A DNA stretch of 64,000 bases from Pseudevernia furfuracea (taxonomy: Eukaryota; Ascomycota; Lecanoromycetes; Lecanorales; Parmeliaceae), in contig JAIUPT010000031.1 in the NCBI GenBank assembly GCA_022315425.1, positions 1,054,001 through 1,118,000 of the forward strand, written 5' to 3'. Positions 1-11,863 of the stretch are shown piece after piece. The stretch's first letter is position 1, and each line of letters opens with the position of its first letter. The notes beneath the pieces were generated by a model, which saw nothing but the letters and a program-made list of their open reading frames with translations, did not search any database and was not told the origin of the DNA. Both the position numbers and the translations under genes were made by a program.

Positions 1-580
1 ATTATCGCGCTAATCCTTATCCGGATCTTGACTAAGCGGCTATTTTCGTTTCTTAGATGAACACCTCACTTGGCTTCTTCAACATCCATCACTCATCTAC
101 AACCTCCATCACCACGATCCTTTCTTCCTTACCTGACGACAACTTCCCATATTAAAACTCGCGCATAGCTCGTTGACAACCAGCTCACCACCACACAATA
201 CCACCCACATCTTCAAAGGTTCGTTCTTGCTTTGGGGCTTAAATCTTCGAGAAGGGGGAAGGACAGGCGGGTGTTGGAGACTGAGGAAAATACTGGCGGC
301 GGAACACAATTTGTGCTTGCGGATATCAGGCATACATGCTTGGTGTTGAACATAGCTAGCAGTGACTTCAAAAACATCAGTGCCTGTGCCTTTTCAAGAG
401 CATCGTATTGAGGTTGTGGTCTGCCTATTGTCGCAAGGGAAAAACAATCATCAATAGCGCTTCGTGCAACGACCAATCCACAAATAACACTCTTATCCAG
501 CCAGCAGACACCCGTTTCATTTCTGCGTCTTGCTCCTAACCAAACCAGCTCCTGTACCTTTGCAAACGTCAAAGCCCATC
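1..580. other. Upstream region of PCF11, no gene recognised
   Basis: No convincing coding region was found. Short open frames occur on both strands but none resembles a known family or has splice sites that extend it. The stretch from about 60 to 580 most likely holds the promoter and 5' untranslated leader of the PCF11 gene that starts at 581. Confidence 0.5.
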
Positions 581-2807
581 ATGTCTGTCGGACTTCCTTC
601 CGATGAAGTCGCTGAAGACTACAAGAATTCCCTCGAAGATCTGACTATCAATTCAAGATACGAGATCAGCAACCTAACTGTCATTGCAAAAGAAAACACA
701 GAGCATGCTATGGCAATATCGAGGGTGCTTGAGAATCACATCAAGAGTGTAAGTACTCATATCTCTTCCCAAAGATCTTGGTGATAGCAAGGAATTGGGA
801 GTAGCCTAATACACGACTATGCGAGCATGTTAACAAGAAGAATCCTAATATTTCTGTAGACTCCTCCAGACCGCAAGCTGCCAGCACTGTACGTCCTAGA
901 TTCTGTGGTAAAAAATGTTGGAACACCCTACACGCTATTTCTTGGTCGTAACCTGTACACAATCTTCATGAATGCCTATAGCTTGGTCAACAACCAGGTA
1001 CGCCGAAAGCTTGATGAGATGCTCAAGACATGGAAAGAGCCAGTTCCTGGTTCACTGGATCCAAGACCTGTATTTCCAGCTGAAACTATCCGACCTATTG
1101 AGAATGCATTGATTAAAGCTCGTACTGCCGCCGTCCAGGCTCAACAACAGCAACAGTCTAGGGCCCAGCAGGAGACGATGGCTCGTGGTCGACCAATAAC
1201 AACACCAAATCCACAGTGGCGCAACACCCCTACCCCTCCTCAAGCCCGCGGTCCCTACTACCCTCCGCCGCAGCAAGTATTTGGTCCGCAGAATGTGCCC
1301 AACGGCAACTATCAGGTATGTCATATCTTTGCCCGTTTTCATGTGCACGTTTAGCTACTGACTTGGGAAGGCACGTTCGCAGTATCCTCAGACTACCAAT
1401 TACCCTTCTCCACAGCCAAATATGACCTATCAGCAACCCTACCAACAGCCACAAGCGTTTCCCCAATATCAGGACCCATCGAATCACTCAGATCCCATAC
1501 ATCAAGACGTCGAAAAACTCATCAGTGCCGCACGATCCGAATTCTCTAGCAACGTCCACAACGACTCGCTGCGAATCCGTCTGCAGGCTTTGCTCGCTCT
1601 ACAGGGTGCTTTAAAATCGCAGACCCTTACACCCCAGGAATTCCAAGCCGCCAGAAATGAGGTGGCACGGCTCTTCGCCGAGGTCTATGGAGCCTCTGGA
1701 CCAGCGGCTTCGGCGCCTCCGCGTACTTCGGTTCCAACTCCGTATGTACCTCCACAACAACATCCCCAGCAGCAACGACCCCCACAAGTACCGGCACCGC
1801 AGAATCCGGACATTCAGTCATTGCTATCGTCCAGAAACCTGGCCGATATCATTGCGAAGGCGCAGCAAGCGCCAGCGACTCCTCCTATCTCCCAGGCACC
1901 GTTCTCTCAAGCGCAGTCAGCGCCACAGAATTCGTCCACACCGTCTTTGTCGGCCAATCTGGGTGATATGTTGGCATCTCTCAAGGCTAAAGGTATCCTC
2001 CCTAATGCCTCAAGTACACCAGTCAATGGCTCTCATGGATACGCACCCCCACCTTCTGTTACCCAAACTCCACCACTTATACCTGGAAGCTTCCCACGTC
2101 CGGCGCTGATTAACGATGTCGAGGTTACATCGACATCTTTGAAGCGGTATTCTTGATCATCTCCTCATTTTCACACATTTATACTAACATTGGTCAGACC
2201 ACGGATTCACCTCATTTCAACATTATACGAAGCTCGACCGAACCAATGCTCGACATGCGGTAGACGATTTCTCGCCACAGCAGAGGGCAAAGAAAAGAAG
2301 GCCCGCCATTTGGATTGGCATTTCCGAACGAACCAACGTCTAGCCGACTCTGCCAAGCGGGGCCAGAATCGAAGCTGGTACGTTGATGAGTTGGTGAGTC
2401 ATTCTACTGTTTATCTCTTTATCTTCTCCCACTAAGAAACCCAGGAATGGATCAAATCTCGCGACAATCCTGAGGACGCCCCGCTCACCGATGTCTCCTC
2501 GGATGCAGCAAGAGCTGCACTTGCTGCATCACTCGCCGCTGCCGATCCCAAGAACAAGCACATTCCTGTACCATCCGACCCAGCTCTTGCCAACCAGCCA
2601 TGTCCCATTTGCCAGGAGAAGTTTGATATGGTATGGAACGACGAGGTTCAGGATTTTGTATGGATGGATGCGATGAAAATTGGGAATAGAGTATATCATG
2701 CTAGCTGCCATTCTGAGATTAAGAAACAAGGCGGCACTACACCTATGAGAACGAGCACGCCAGATAGCGTACTCGGGAAGAGGAAGGCGGTTAGTACCGG
2801 AACATGA
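581..2807 (+). CDS. PCF11: Pcf11, mRNA cleavage and polyadenylation factor IA subunit
   Basis: Five exons are inferred: 581-748, 860-1315, 1371-2146, 2198-2393 and 2445-2807, giving 652 residues with frame kept across every junction. Residues about 1-135 form a CID domain, the fold that binds the phosphorylated RNA polymerase II C-terminal tail; the landmarks LPALYVLDSVVKNVGTPY and LVNNQVRRKLDEMLKTWK are visible. A long Gln/Pro-rich low-complexity region follows. Near the end are a CSTCGRRF zinc-binding motif and a second one, CPICQEKF, paired with HASCH, as in the Clp1-binding end of Pcf11. The family role is nuclear transcript 3'-end formation and polymerase termination. ATG 581 is chosen because the upstream in-frame extension has no ATG. 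Domain order matches Pcf11 rather than Nrd1/Rtt103, which lack these zinc motifs. Confidence 0.93.
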
Positions 2808-3420
2808 TTGGCCTTGAAAGGGCAAGAATTGACTGGTCTCTAGGTGGATGATTTCAGCGCAGGCAATGCAAAAGCGGTCAAGGCATGATGTTCGCATGCA
2901 GTATTTGTGCATTCTGTGTCCTCACGTCTCCTCTCCTTTGACATACTTGAGCGCTCCTTTCTACGCGCCCGTTTTACCATGCCTCTTGCATGCATAGAGG
3001 CTTCTTGAACTGTCCTTCTATTCTGTCTATCTTGGGCGTTAAGGTACGCCCTTCTCCCAAAAGATTGTGGTTTCAGATTGGTGCTTGCCGATTTCATTCT
3101 GCAGAATACAATGAAGATTCAATCCAACCAGGCCTACTCTCCCGCGTGATTCTTCTTCGCTTCCCTCCGTCCGCCGTCGAGCTGCGGGATAGTCGATGCT
3201 CGCACACCCGAGTGCCGAACATCAATATCGCGTATTATCCTGCATTTAGCCTAATATGGCTGCAGCTAGTGACGTACAACCCCGCATCAACTTTCCCCAC
3301 GAAATGATACATAATGTCGTTCATCGAAACTCGAAGCCTCGGTACGATCATCTTCTCATTAACTATCCCTCTTATTCATTCCGACTCACGCAGCAATTCT
3401 GCCAGCACTGTTGAATCATC
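2808..3420. other. Intergenic region between PCF11 and the oxidoreductase gene
   Basis: No gene is supported. It should contain the PCF11 3' untranslated region and polyadenylation site and the promoter of the next plus-strand gene. Pyrimidine-rich stretches lie between about 3340 and 3420, just before the ATG at 3421. Confidence 0.5.
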
Positions 3421-4956
3421 ATGTCGTCGCCTCACACTATCCGTTGGGGAATCCTAGGTATGTCGCACTCCTGACATCTCTACCGTGCAATGGTCCCGCC
3501 GTATAATTTTCGAAACAAGTACTGACTTGAGACACAGCAACCGGAGGCATCGCTGAGAGTGAGCTCAACTCACTTTTCTCCCCCCTCAATGGCCCATGTC
3601 TAATCTACCCTCACCGTATTAGAATTCGCCAAAGACCTAATGATCGACCCCTCCACCCGCTCCGTCTCCGATATAAAACACACCGTCACTGCGGCCGCCT
3701 CCTCATCTTCCTCCTCCCGCGCCAAACAGTTCCTCGAAACCTGCAAATGTCCCTCCTCTGCCTCTGCTTACGGCTCCTATCAAGAACTCGTCAAAGATCC
3801 AAATGTGGACATCATCTATGTCGCCACTCCGCACTCTCACCACTACCAAAACACCATGCTGTGCCTCTTAGCAGGCAAACACGTACTGTGCGAGAAGGCG
3901 TTTACGGTCAATGCGGCGCAGGCGAAGAAATTGGTTGAGACGGCTAAGGAGAAGAAGTTGTTTTTGATGGAGGCGGTTTGGACGAGGTTTTTCCCGTTGA
4001 GTATTCAGATTAGGAAAATGATTGAGGATGGAGAGCTGGGGGCTGTGCATAGAGTCATTGCAGACCTGAGTTTTGGCCAGGATATTGAGAATACGTGGGG
4101 AGCGGATGGCGCGAAGCATAGGATGGTGAACCCAGATTTGGCAGGTGGTGCTATGCTTGATCGTAAGTCTCCGACTACCTCTGCCCGGGACTTTCTTTCC
4201 CTTCGCCTCGCTGTTGAAAAAGCTTCCTTGGGCGTACTGATACGGAGAACCGAATAGTCGGCATCTACCCCCTAACCTGGTGCTTCCAATCCCTCTACCA
4301 CACCGTCCCCACCTCCCACCGCAAACCCCCCTCCGTCATCGCAGCCGTCGAAAAATACACCACCGGCGCAGACGAAATGACCTCCATGCTCCTGACCTTC
4401 CCCTCTGCCCCCGGCGGCAAGCACGCCGCCCACGGCATCGCCCTTACAAACTTCCGCGTCGCGACGGATCCGGATGGCTTTCAAACGGCCAAACCTGCTA
4501 TTCGGATCCAGGGGACGAAGGGGGAGATTCAGGTCGATGGGCCGGCGTTTAGACCCACGCATTATAGGTTCATTCCGAGGGCGGATGATACGGAACCGCA
4601 GGTTGTCAAGAAAGGGAGGAATGAGGAGGTGAGGGAGGTGGAGTGTGAGATTCCGGGACAGGGCATGTTTTGGGAGGCGGATGAGTGTGCGAGGTGTGTG
4701 AGGGATGTGAGTGGACCCTTTCTTCCGCTTTTCAGCGCCGCTGTTTGATTCGGAAGAATTGGTGTGGGGCCTATTCGTTTGTGCGCGAGGGAACGTGCTG
4801 ACTTTCGATGTTCTCTTTTAGGGGAAATTGGAAAGTGAGGGGATGGGATGGGAGGAGAGTATTGTTATTATGGAGACGCTGGATCAGGTCAGGAAGCAGG
4901 GAGGGATCAAGTACCCGGAGAAGATTGAGACGACGGAGTATCCGGTCTCCTTGTGA
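3421..4956 (+). CDS. Gfo/Idh/MocA-family NAD(P)-dependent oxidoreductase (dihydrodiol/D-xylose 1-dehydrogenase type)
   Basis: Five exons are inferred: 3421-3457, 3538-3558 (only 21 nt), 3623-4162, 4258-4706 and 4822-4956, giving 393 residues. The N-terminus IRWGILATGGIAEKFAKDL is a Rossmann dinucleotide-binding segment with the GxxxTGGIA variant of this family. Further on, DIIYVATPHSHHYQNTMLCL and the GKHVLCEKAFTVN signature supply the EKP-like catalytic-loop lysine. The C-terminal half matches the oxidoreductase beta-sheet domain (LAGGAMLDLGIYPL, then an IQGTKGEIQVDGP strand pair). Fungal relatives are dimeric dihydrodiol dehydrogenases and NADP-dependent D-xylose 1-dehydrogenases, cytosolic enzymes oxidising the sugar to the lactone. 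The exact substrate cannot be read from sequence. Splicing is strongly supported because each junction restores a conserved motif, including the phase-1 join around GIL/ATGG. Confidence 0.88.
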
Positions 4957-5131
4957 GCGGGGAGAGCAGGATGTGGACATAAAAAGCTCGAGCTGAGACT
5001 GCTCGCATATATATAGATTTCCGAATGGATCATATTGTACATCACATTCTCACGCCGCGAAGAGCGTGATCTTTCTTTCTATGCTGCGCTATGTTTGAAT
5101 GACCATGAATCCCTAGCCCATCTAATCAGAA

Positions 5132-6361
5132 CTACCTCTTCTTATCCCCCTTCCCCTTCCCATCTTTTTCCTGTTCCTTCAACTCCCCATCAACCCCATT
5201 GATACCGTTAACCTCATCCCCCGCTTTCTTCCCATCCTTCTCCTTCTCCTTCCCCTCTTCTTCTTTCTTCGCATCCTTCTCTTCCTGCTGCTGCCGGTTC
5301 TGGATCTTATTCTCTATCAGGTCGTGGAACGCCGTGATCGCTCGTATCAGACTGGACAGGTATATAGTCATCAGTTGATCATTCGTCTTCACAGACATGG
5401 CGCGCGCTAATTCCGTATCGCCCTCCTTCCCCGCTCCTCCTTCCTGCCCTCCACTGATCGTCTCGGAGGGTGTGGCGGTCGGGTTGGAGAGGTTGGGAAG
5501 GAGGTTGAAGACGTCTTGTAGATTCCCCAGTATGGCGTGGTTGACGGGGAGTTCTTTGTCGATCACTTTCTGTAGATATTGGCCGATGTCGCGGAGCCGG
5601 AGATGCAGACCTTGGAGTGATTGCAGTTGGGAGGTTATGCGTGTGGAGAGGGTCCCGACTGCTACGTCGCGGATGTCGCGTAGGAGGTGCTCGACGCCGA
5701 TTTCTTCGGCCTCTTCGGCTTCGATTATGGAGGGGGTGTGCATGAAGGTTTTGCTCGTTGTTGTGCCGTCCTGTTTTTCGCATCATCGATGTCAGCGATG
5801 GCCTTTGATGTGACGACGAGAAAAGAGAGAAGAGGGGAGACGTACGTCTTTAATCTCTTCAACGGCAAAGTATGCATCCGTAGGTACACCGACTTCCTTC
5901 GGTTGCACATCTATGATGACGAGCAAAGGGTTGGGTGTGTAGCGTTTGAAGAGCTCGTTGATCTCGAGATCCGACGCTCGTAGTTTGGGGCCGGAGTGGT
6001 ACCATCCTATCAGCTTTTCCCGCGCGTTGACCTTTTTGAACATGTCGTTCATGCCCTCCACGTAATTGTGGTCCAGGAACCATACTGAGGGATCTTTTTC
6101 GTCTTCTTCGAAGGGTACTGCGCATCTTGACATCAACACATGCTTTGTAGGTACAATGGAGGGGTAGACAAAATTACCAGCAAAGCTATTTGATACTCTC
6201 ACGTTCTTGCCATCGTTCTGCCCTAATAGCACGCCTACGACTCGCTTTCGTAGACCTTTGCCTGAGCGGCCGAAGTGATCTGCGGCTGAGAGAAGGACGA
6301 GAGGGGCGACGGAGACGGTACGTGAGACAAGGGAGAGGGTTTCGGCTGTGGTGGCAGGCAT
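5132..6361 (-). CDS. RPN8: 26S proteasome regulatory subunit Rpn8 (PSMD7)
   Basis: Three exons on the minus strand are inferred: 6361-6178, 6117-5846 and 5770-5132, giving about 364 residues. The MPN domain spans roughly residues 15-150, with VVGVLLGQNDG, NSFAVPFEEDEKDPSVWFLD and KLIGWYHSGPKL. The JAMM zinc residues are degenerate (YHSGP instead of HSHP), as expected for Rpn8, the non-catalytic partner of Rpn11. The middle region DGTTTSKTF, EEIGVEHLLRDI and GTLSTRI is also diagnostic. The tail is a Lys/Glu-rich extension of about 60 residues, as in other eukaryotic Rpn8 proteins. The role is structural, in the proteasome lid. Both introns are needed: removing the first joins NSFA to VPF exactly as in the family. 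Confidence 0.95.
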
Positions 6362-6815
6362 AACGGTGGGAAGGCAGAAGTATGAGGTGGAAATGGGGCT
6401 TGTTGAAGAAAGTGAGCTTCAGGCTCTCGAAGCACGCTAATTGAGATATTGCGCTAGTCTAGTATAGGACTGATAGGCACGTGACATGGGCTCCGCTCAG
6501 TCTTGGGCGCTCCAATTCTTCTCACGAAATGGCTGTTGGTATAGAAGCATTCTACGGTGATCGAACAAATTTCTAAGCTTTGGTTGGAGAAGGTAAGGGT
6601 CTGTCAACTTTACAAATTATATGAAGGGTAGCCGAAATTCTACAGCAAGGGGGGTTTGGCCATCTTCGCGGCCCTGGGATAGCTATGACATACCCAACAA
6701 TCCCAGGGTAACCACAGCAAAGGAAACTGGTGCTCCCCGAGAACCCTGCTGCTTGGCACACACAAGACTGCAAAAGTGTTACACCCAACTCACGCTTTCT
6801 GCGCGGATGTCCCTT
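6362..6815. other. Region upstream of RPN8, no gene seen
   Basis: It lies between the RPN8 start and the 3' end of a decayed NACHT gene, both on the minus strand. It should contain the RPN8 promoter. Open frames here have no recognisable content. Confidence 0.45.
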
Positions 6816-8524
6816 TCAGCTCTCGTAACAGCTTCGAAATTCCAAGCCTACCGGATCTCCTTGAACTGCGACTCTGCTCAAGAAGATTGCTGAGCCGAGC
6901 CGCATCGCTCGGCGTACAATTTTTCTTTGTATAATTGCACCCTTTCTATCAAAGAGTTTGGGGTCTGGCTTAGCTCCCGCACCAATCATTGCACCTATGA
7001 GTCTAGCCCAGTCTCCATTCGCATCCACTGAGTGTTTCTGTTCAACGTGCTGGACAGAGAGCAGTTGGCTCCATGGTGTGATCCCGGCATATTCTTGGTT
7101 CTCAGATGCACCATGATGTAAGAGAAATCCTACCAAGTCTAGACTGATGGATGTGGCCTGCATTGCGTAGTGCAGAGGCTGTCGTCTATAAACTTCCTTG
7201 CTGTATTTAGGGTCGTTCTCGAGCTCTTGTTTAACATGTACGGTGAGGCCGGTCCTGATAGCCTTTCCCAACAGCCACCCTTGTTGAGAGAAGTATTCAA
7301 GTCCTAACGCCTTCCGGTATTCAACCTCAGGCTTGCAATGAACTTGATCTGAGCCAGGAGAGCTCTGCATGGTCGAACGGAAGACGCATCCTGCTAGCCA
7401 GTAGTTCTTGCATACGTGGTCCGAGCAAAAAGTCTCACCGTTCTGTGCAGGATGTCGACTTTATTTTGAGACCGGGTTCAAGGAGATATCACAGAAAACC
7501 TCGATCAGGTCTGCACATTGAGCATTCAGCCGCCTCTCGATTAGATTGCATTGATCAGCAATTCCTTGTCCATTCGAGTATAGCAATACGGGCGAGGGTT
7601 CAGACAAAGCTACCGCGATATGAAGGGTCTGAGCCATTCGCTCGTGATAGATATCCTCAGTGTTTGCCACCATTTGGAAGTAGAGATCTCTGAGGTCAGT
7701 GGGAAATTTTCGGAGCCGATGTTGGAGATCAAGAAGGGTATCTGCATTAGTCAAACCTCGGCGAAGGGAACGCACAACCAGGAAGACCCAAAGGAAGACC
7801 CCTTGCGCTTTGTTGACAATTTCTTTTGCCAGTTCCTCGTACCGATTATCTTGAACCTTGAGCTGAAGGCATTCATCATCGGCTTCAAGCATATCCTTCA
7901 CGTAAGGCTTGATATCTGGCGCGTTAAAGTCTTGGAGTAACAGCTTCCAATCAAAACTTTTCCCAAAGGCATTCTCGAAAACGTCCCAGGGACGGCTTGA
8001 AAGACAGAGTTTGATAGCTTCGGAGGTGGCCAGCCTAGATAAGACACTGAAAATGTCCGCATGCTCGCCTGCGTACTCGTCAAGTCCGTCCACAAAGATG
8101 CAGAACCTTGTTGAACTGGCAATTTGCGTGCTGAGTTGAGTAAAGGAATCTAGCAGCTCCTCTCGATTCCACGGAGTTCTGGTATCGCATGGTTTGGCTG
8201 AACTCCATGGGGACGAGGCTATCAAGGGCATAAGATCCGGGCATTGCTGGAGGATATCATACAACAAGGAGCGCAAAAGACCTTTCTGTGACTTCTGTAT
8301 CGGCGCTCCAGCATTCCAGAAGTAATGACTGGCCGTGACCAGTCTCTTCGAATCTGACCATCTCTTGAAGCCTGTAGCACGAGAGGATTTTTGTCCCCCA
8401 GGAATTTCATCAGTGTCGATTTACCCGATCCCGCCTTTCCAGCGATCAATGTAATTCTACTGTCCAGTGCGACCGCACACCCCAAAGGTGGCTTGAAGAT
8501 CTTTACCCTAAGTGATATGCGCAT
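6816..8524 (-). pseudogene. Decayed NACHT-NTPase gene with ankyrin-like C-terminus
   Basis: An NLR-like fungal gene on the minus strand is recognisable but in several frames. The first piece (from ATG 8524) carries a Walker A motif, GKAGSGKSTLMKFL. The frame then changes near 8390-8410 before a segment reading TASHYFWNAGAPIQKSQKGL. The second piece (8276-7461) has the Walker B motif FCIFVDGLDEYAG and LCLSSRPW sensor-like residues, then stops. Conserved VDILHRTVR and MQELLASRMRLPFDHAE segments follow in two more frames between about 7480 and 7370. The last piece (7370-6816) resembles an ankyrin repeat (RQPLHYAMQ, LVGFLLHHGA). At least three to four frame changes are needed. The usual long N-terminal effector region is also missing upstream. 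Several breaks sit beside A or T runs, so assembly error is possible, but the missing N-terminus argues for real decay. Confidence 0.75.
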
Positions 8525-9491
8525 GCTACATCTTTTGACCTATGAAAAGAAACCCTAGGTCTTGAGGCTGACACTTTCAACTGTGGAACACTCATGCCAT
8601 TTATCTATCAACCTTTATTTCCATCAATCCATGTTCAATAGAAGGAATACCCTGTTTTTATAGCCTGAAGGTCGAACTACCCATCATTTGATACAACTAT
8701 GCCAACTTCTACAGAGTTCAAAGTCTTCGAGAATTTTGACAATCGGGAAGTCTATAATAGACTCAGGTCTGCTCATATATCAAGTGAAAGCCGGAATTTC
8801 GTTCTTGAACTCGACAAGAAATCTGCAAGCTGTGCATTCAGCGTCGACTGAGATGTTTCTTTAGGCTATTAGCTCATCGGACGGCAACATTCATGGTACC
8901 AGCCCTATGACGAGGCGTTTGTCTGCCCGTATGTCTTCTATCATTGCTGACAAGCTCGCCCCTAGAAAGGAAGGATGGAGATGGGAAATTCTGGAACACG
9001 GTTGATGTTCGATCTCACCGCTTAGAAGAAAGTGACCGACTCCTGACGGCCTATTCTAGAGATATATGAGCGCCTGAGAAACAGAAGCCTGTCGTGGGGG
9101 CGAGCTTATTTTCCAATCTTGCCTAACTAATACGGACTCAAGCTTTTGTTAGCGGCTGGCTCTAGAGTACGGTTTCTCACCGGATCTATTGAGATCAATG
9201 TGATCATCCGTATTCCGCAAGGACGCCGCATACGCGTGTCGAACCTCCAGTCTACCCTTGCAAGTCTACTCTGGGTATATTGAAGTATGCCCTACTGCTG
9301 CCGCAAGCCGTGTACATAGAGATGGATGAGATTCCCCAGACGCGACATAATGATGAGCACAACAATTACCGCATTGTGGACAGACTCTTGCACTATTTTT
9401 CAACCAAATGAGGGAGCAATTGTGAGATACCTTTTGAAAGACGCCGCATGGTCGTTCATCAGGCATAGATTGTTGCGTTGGGTATAACTCC
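8525..9491. other. Region between two decayed genes; possible CorA-like 5' remnant
   Basis: No intact gene is present. A plus-strand open stretch starts with ATG at about 8699 and runs some 50 codons. Scattered fragments further on (an in-frame RYLLKDAAWSFIRHRLLRW near 9415-9480) could be the worn 5' half of the CorA-like gene that follows, but this is weak. Confidence 0.3.
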
Positions 9492-10620
9492 TTGCATACC
9501 ATAGGAGTTGATGTGCTAGCCATAGAGGAAGAAACTCCAAAAATGCGCTTGTGGAGTTGGCTTGTTCTGGGTGATGATGGTGCGGAGCAAGTTGTTTGGA
9601 CAAATTCTGCACGCTCAGAAACTACTCGAGATACGGTAATCTCGATCCACGAGAATCACTCCTCTCGCCCAGAAGAAATAACCCCCATGAGCACCCGGCA
9701 GTATTTTTTGGAGAAATTCATGTCACTGACCACGGCCAACGACCGCGATAAGTTTCGCATCCACATCCTATCATTGAGAGAAGAGCAAAATGAAGAGACG
9801 TCCTTGTCCAGTGCCCTGTTATTCTTCATTTTCGACAGCATCTCCACCAAAAAAGATCTATTTTATGATCAAGTTATGCAAGACAGCCAACGGCTTGATG
9901 AGAGGGTAGTTACGTGCGTTCAATGTTTCAGCTTCACGGGCTAACTTGAACAAGTGGCAGGAAATCTTCATTTTCCCTCAGCCTCAACTGACTCGGCTGA
10001 ACGAGCTAGATCGCTCGATGTCTACGCTCAAAAATCGCATACGCAGCTACAGAAGCCAGATCGAGATTGTGGAGCGAGTTCTAGATGGGCCTGGAACCCA
10101 CCAGATAGACTCGTTCGTCTACGAACGCCAACACGTCTTAGGCCAGTCAAACAATGATTCATTCAACTCTAAAGTCCAGGCTGTTACCATATCGTAAGTG
10201 ACAAAAGGCAGGTTGGAGAGGCTGCGACACAACCTCAATACAATTTCCTGGTCAATCTCGAAATGTGCCTTGAAGAGCGAGAGTCATGATTGATCGCAGC
10301 GGTAATGCGCCGCCTCCTCAAGACCCTTGGTTGTGCTTTATTGATACCGTTGTAGAGATCGCGTGCATTTGCCCCCAAGAGGGCAAAATCCTGGGAACCT
10401 TTAACCCGCATCATGGCGCTGCTGGCTAAGGTCTGCGTATTTTTCCTCCCCTCGAAATTGACGTCAGCGTACTTCGGGTCAAACTCCGCTGCGCGCCATG
10501 GATACACAATGACTACATACTGGAAATAATTCGCTACCACTGTTGGCGGTTCGATACTTGCGCTTATTGTTGTCTTACGAATAACTAGAGAGCCTGTCGG
10601 TCGATCGAATAAGGGGTTGG
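9492..10620 (+). pseudogene. Decayed CorA-like membrane transporter gene
   Basis: Plus-strand fragments line up in order with the fungal CorA-like metal-ion transporter family. The first (9492-9913) has the TVISIHEN motif and SALLFFIFDS. The second (about 9961-10191), joined across a plausible intron ending at 9960, is a predicted coiled-coil (ELDRSMSTLKNRIRSYRSQI). After 10200 come LERLRHNL and LEMCLEERES in different frames. A last fragment (about 10350-10590) gives LTRIMALLAKVCVFFLP, YTMTTYWK, a stop, then a second hydrophobic stretch with GGSILALIVVL. That arrangement fits the two C-terminal membrane segments of CorA proteins. At least three frame or stop defects exist, so no full-length product is expected. 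The family normally moves Mg2+ or similar divalent ions. It is transcribed away from the neighbouring NACHT remnant. Confidence 0.6.
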
Positions 10621-11572
10621 CAGTACAACGATCTCTGCTCCAGGATAAACCCGAGACTCATCAGGGCCTTCCCCCCCCCCCAAGGAGACGTCAATTGCCC
10701 ATGGAGACTTGCAGAGACGAGGATCCTGTACGAGTGTACTGCGAATCCGCGTCAAGAGCTCGCGAGAATCCGCAAGCAGAGGCCCGCTGGCGCAAAAGAC
10801 CATGTAGAGTTCACATGGTAGTCTGTGAGCGCGAGAAGATCGGCAGATTTTCAGTCAGGAACGGCGGTAGACATATCCAGATTGGGGGGCAGAGAAGCTC
10901 GGATTGTGACGGCAATCCGAATGCGTGCCAAGATGAGAGCTGGAGGTCTAGTCGCTGTAAGTCATGATGGGGAACGAGAACTGAGCGCGAGAAGGGTTAA
11001 AAGCCGGGTCGCGAAATCTGGTCGAAGAAGGTGTGGAGCTTCGGATCGATGATGAGGAAAAGATGACGATGAAGTGAGAGAAGGATAGGCTATTCCCGTC
11101 CTGAACACGATCAAATCTCTCATGTACTACTCATAAGAGCCGATGTTTCTCAGTCTCAGTCTCACGCCATGGAGTGGGAGAATTCTGATGCGACTAGTCG
11201 GCTCATTATGACTTTTGAACTGCTCGCTAATTCAATCACTCAGGAAAGTTGGGGAGAAACATGATGCAGGAGCGCGGAATGGTCAGTGCCAAGTGTACGG
11301 GAACCCAAAAGGTAAGTTACAGGAGTTTCGGAGGCTTACGAGGTCCAAGGACCACATTGGCTCAATGAATTGGAAGACCTGCTCAGCTGGATACCTTTGG
11401 CAACAGTCTTGGATGTGGTGTAGGTATATGTCGCACCCTGTGGTCCCATTTAGTTGTACACTTCGAAGACGTGGCATGGGGGAGTCTAGAGGGGCTCAGC
11501 ACATTGAAACTGGGATTCAAGACATCATCGTCTCCCCTTTTACTAAGTCCCTTACGATCCAGCGTACGAGAT
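10621..11572. other. Gap without a supported gene; C11 run near 10670
   Basis: A minus-strand open frame of 72 codons (10585-10803) is protein-like but matches nothing I recognise, and frames upstream of it are broken by stops. A run of eleven C bases lies near 10670. I see no RNA gene. Confidence 0.35.
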
Positions 11573-11863
11573 TTAAAGACCGGCGCCCATGTTGAAAGCA
11601 AAAGACTGTATAACAGTGAAAGAGTCTGTGGTTAGTCCTAGTGCATCGAGTGTCTTGTTAGCATTCTGTTGCACTCTACACAAATTCACCCGCAGAAAGC
11701 GTACCGCTCCAGCCGTGGAACTTCCCAGAGGCTGAATTTCTGGGCATGCTGACTGATCTCGCGGGGACAAGTAAGTCTGCGCGTCAATGTTGTTGGCCGG
11801 GACTCGAGGATTGATAGCAAGTCCCGCAGACACAAGACAGAACGTGAGTATGACGAGCGACAT
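11573..11863 (-). CDS. Possible small secreted protein, unknown function
   Basis: From ATG 11863 a 96-codon frame starts with a clear signal peptide (MSLVILTFCLVSAGLA) and continues with a polar segment holding a few cysteines. I do not recognise a domain. A possible intron begins after SSTAGA at a GTACGC donor; inside it is a perfect GCTAAC branch site followed by an acceptor at GCACTAG. If that intron is used, the protein would end within a few residues, about 54 in all. Unspliced, it ends with SFAFNMGAGL. The 3' structure is therefore unsettled. It lies in a cluster of three genes for putative secreted proteins on the same strand (11.5-15.8 kb). Confidence 0.35.
   Translation of the reverse strand: MSLVILTFCLVSAGLAINPRVPANNIDAQTYLSPRDQSACPEIQPLGSSTAGAVRFLRVNLCRVQQNANKTLDALGLTTDSFTVIQSFAFNMGAGL

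Noticed and set aside
10585..10803. 72-codon minus frame with protein-like composition
   Set aside because: Upstream frames are closed by stops and no splice partner or family was found.
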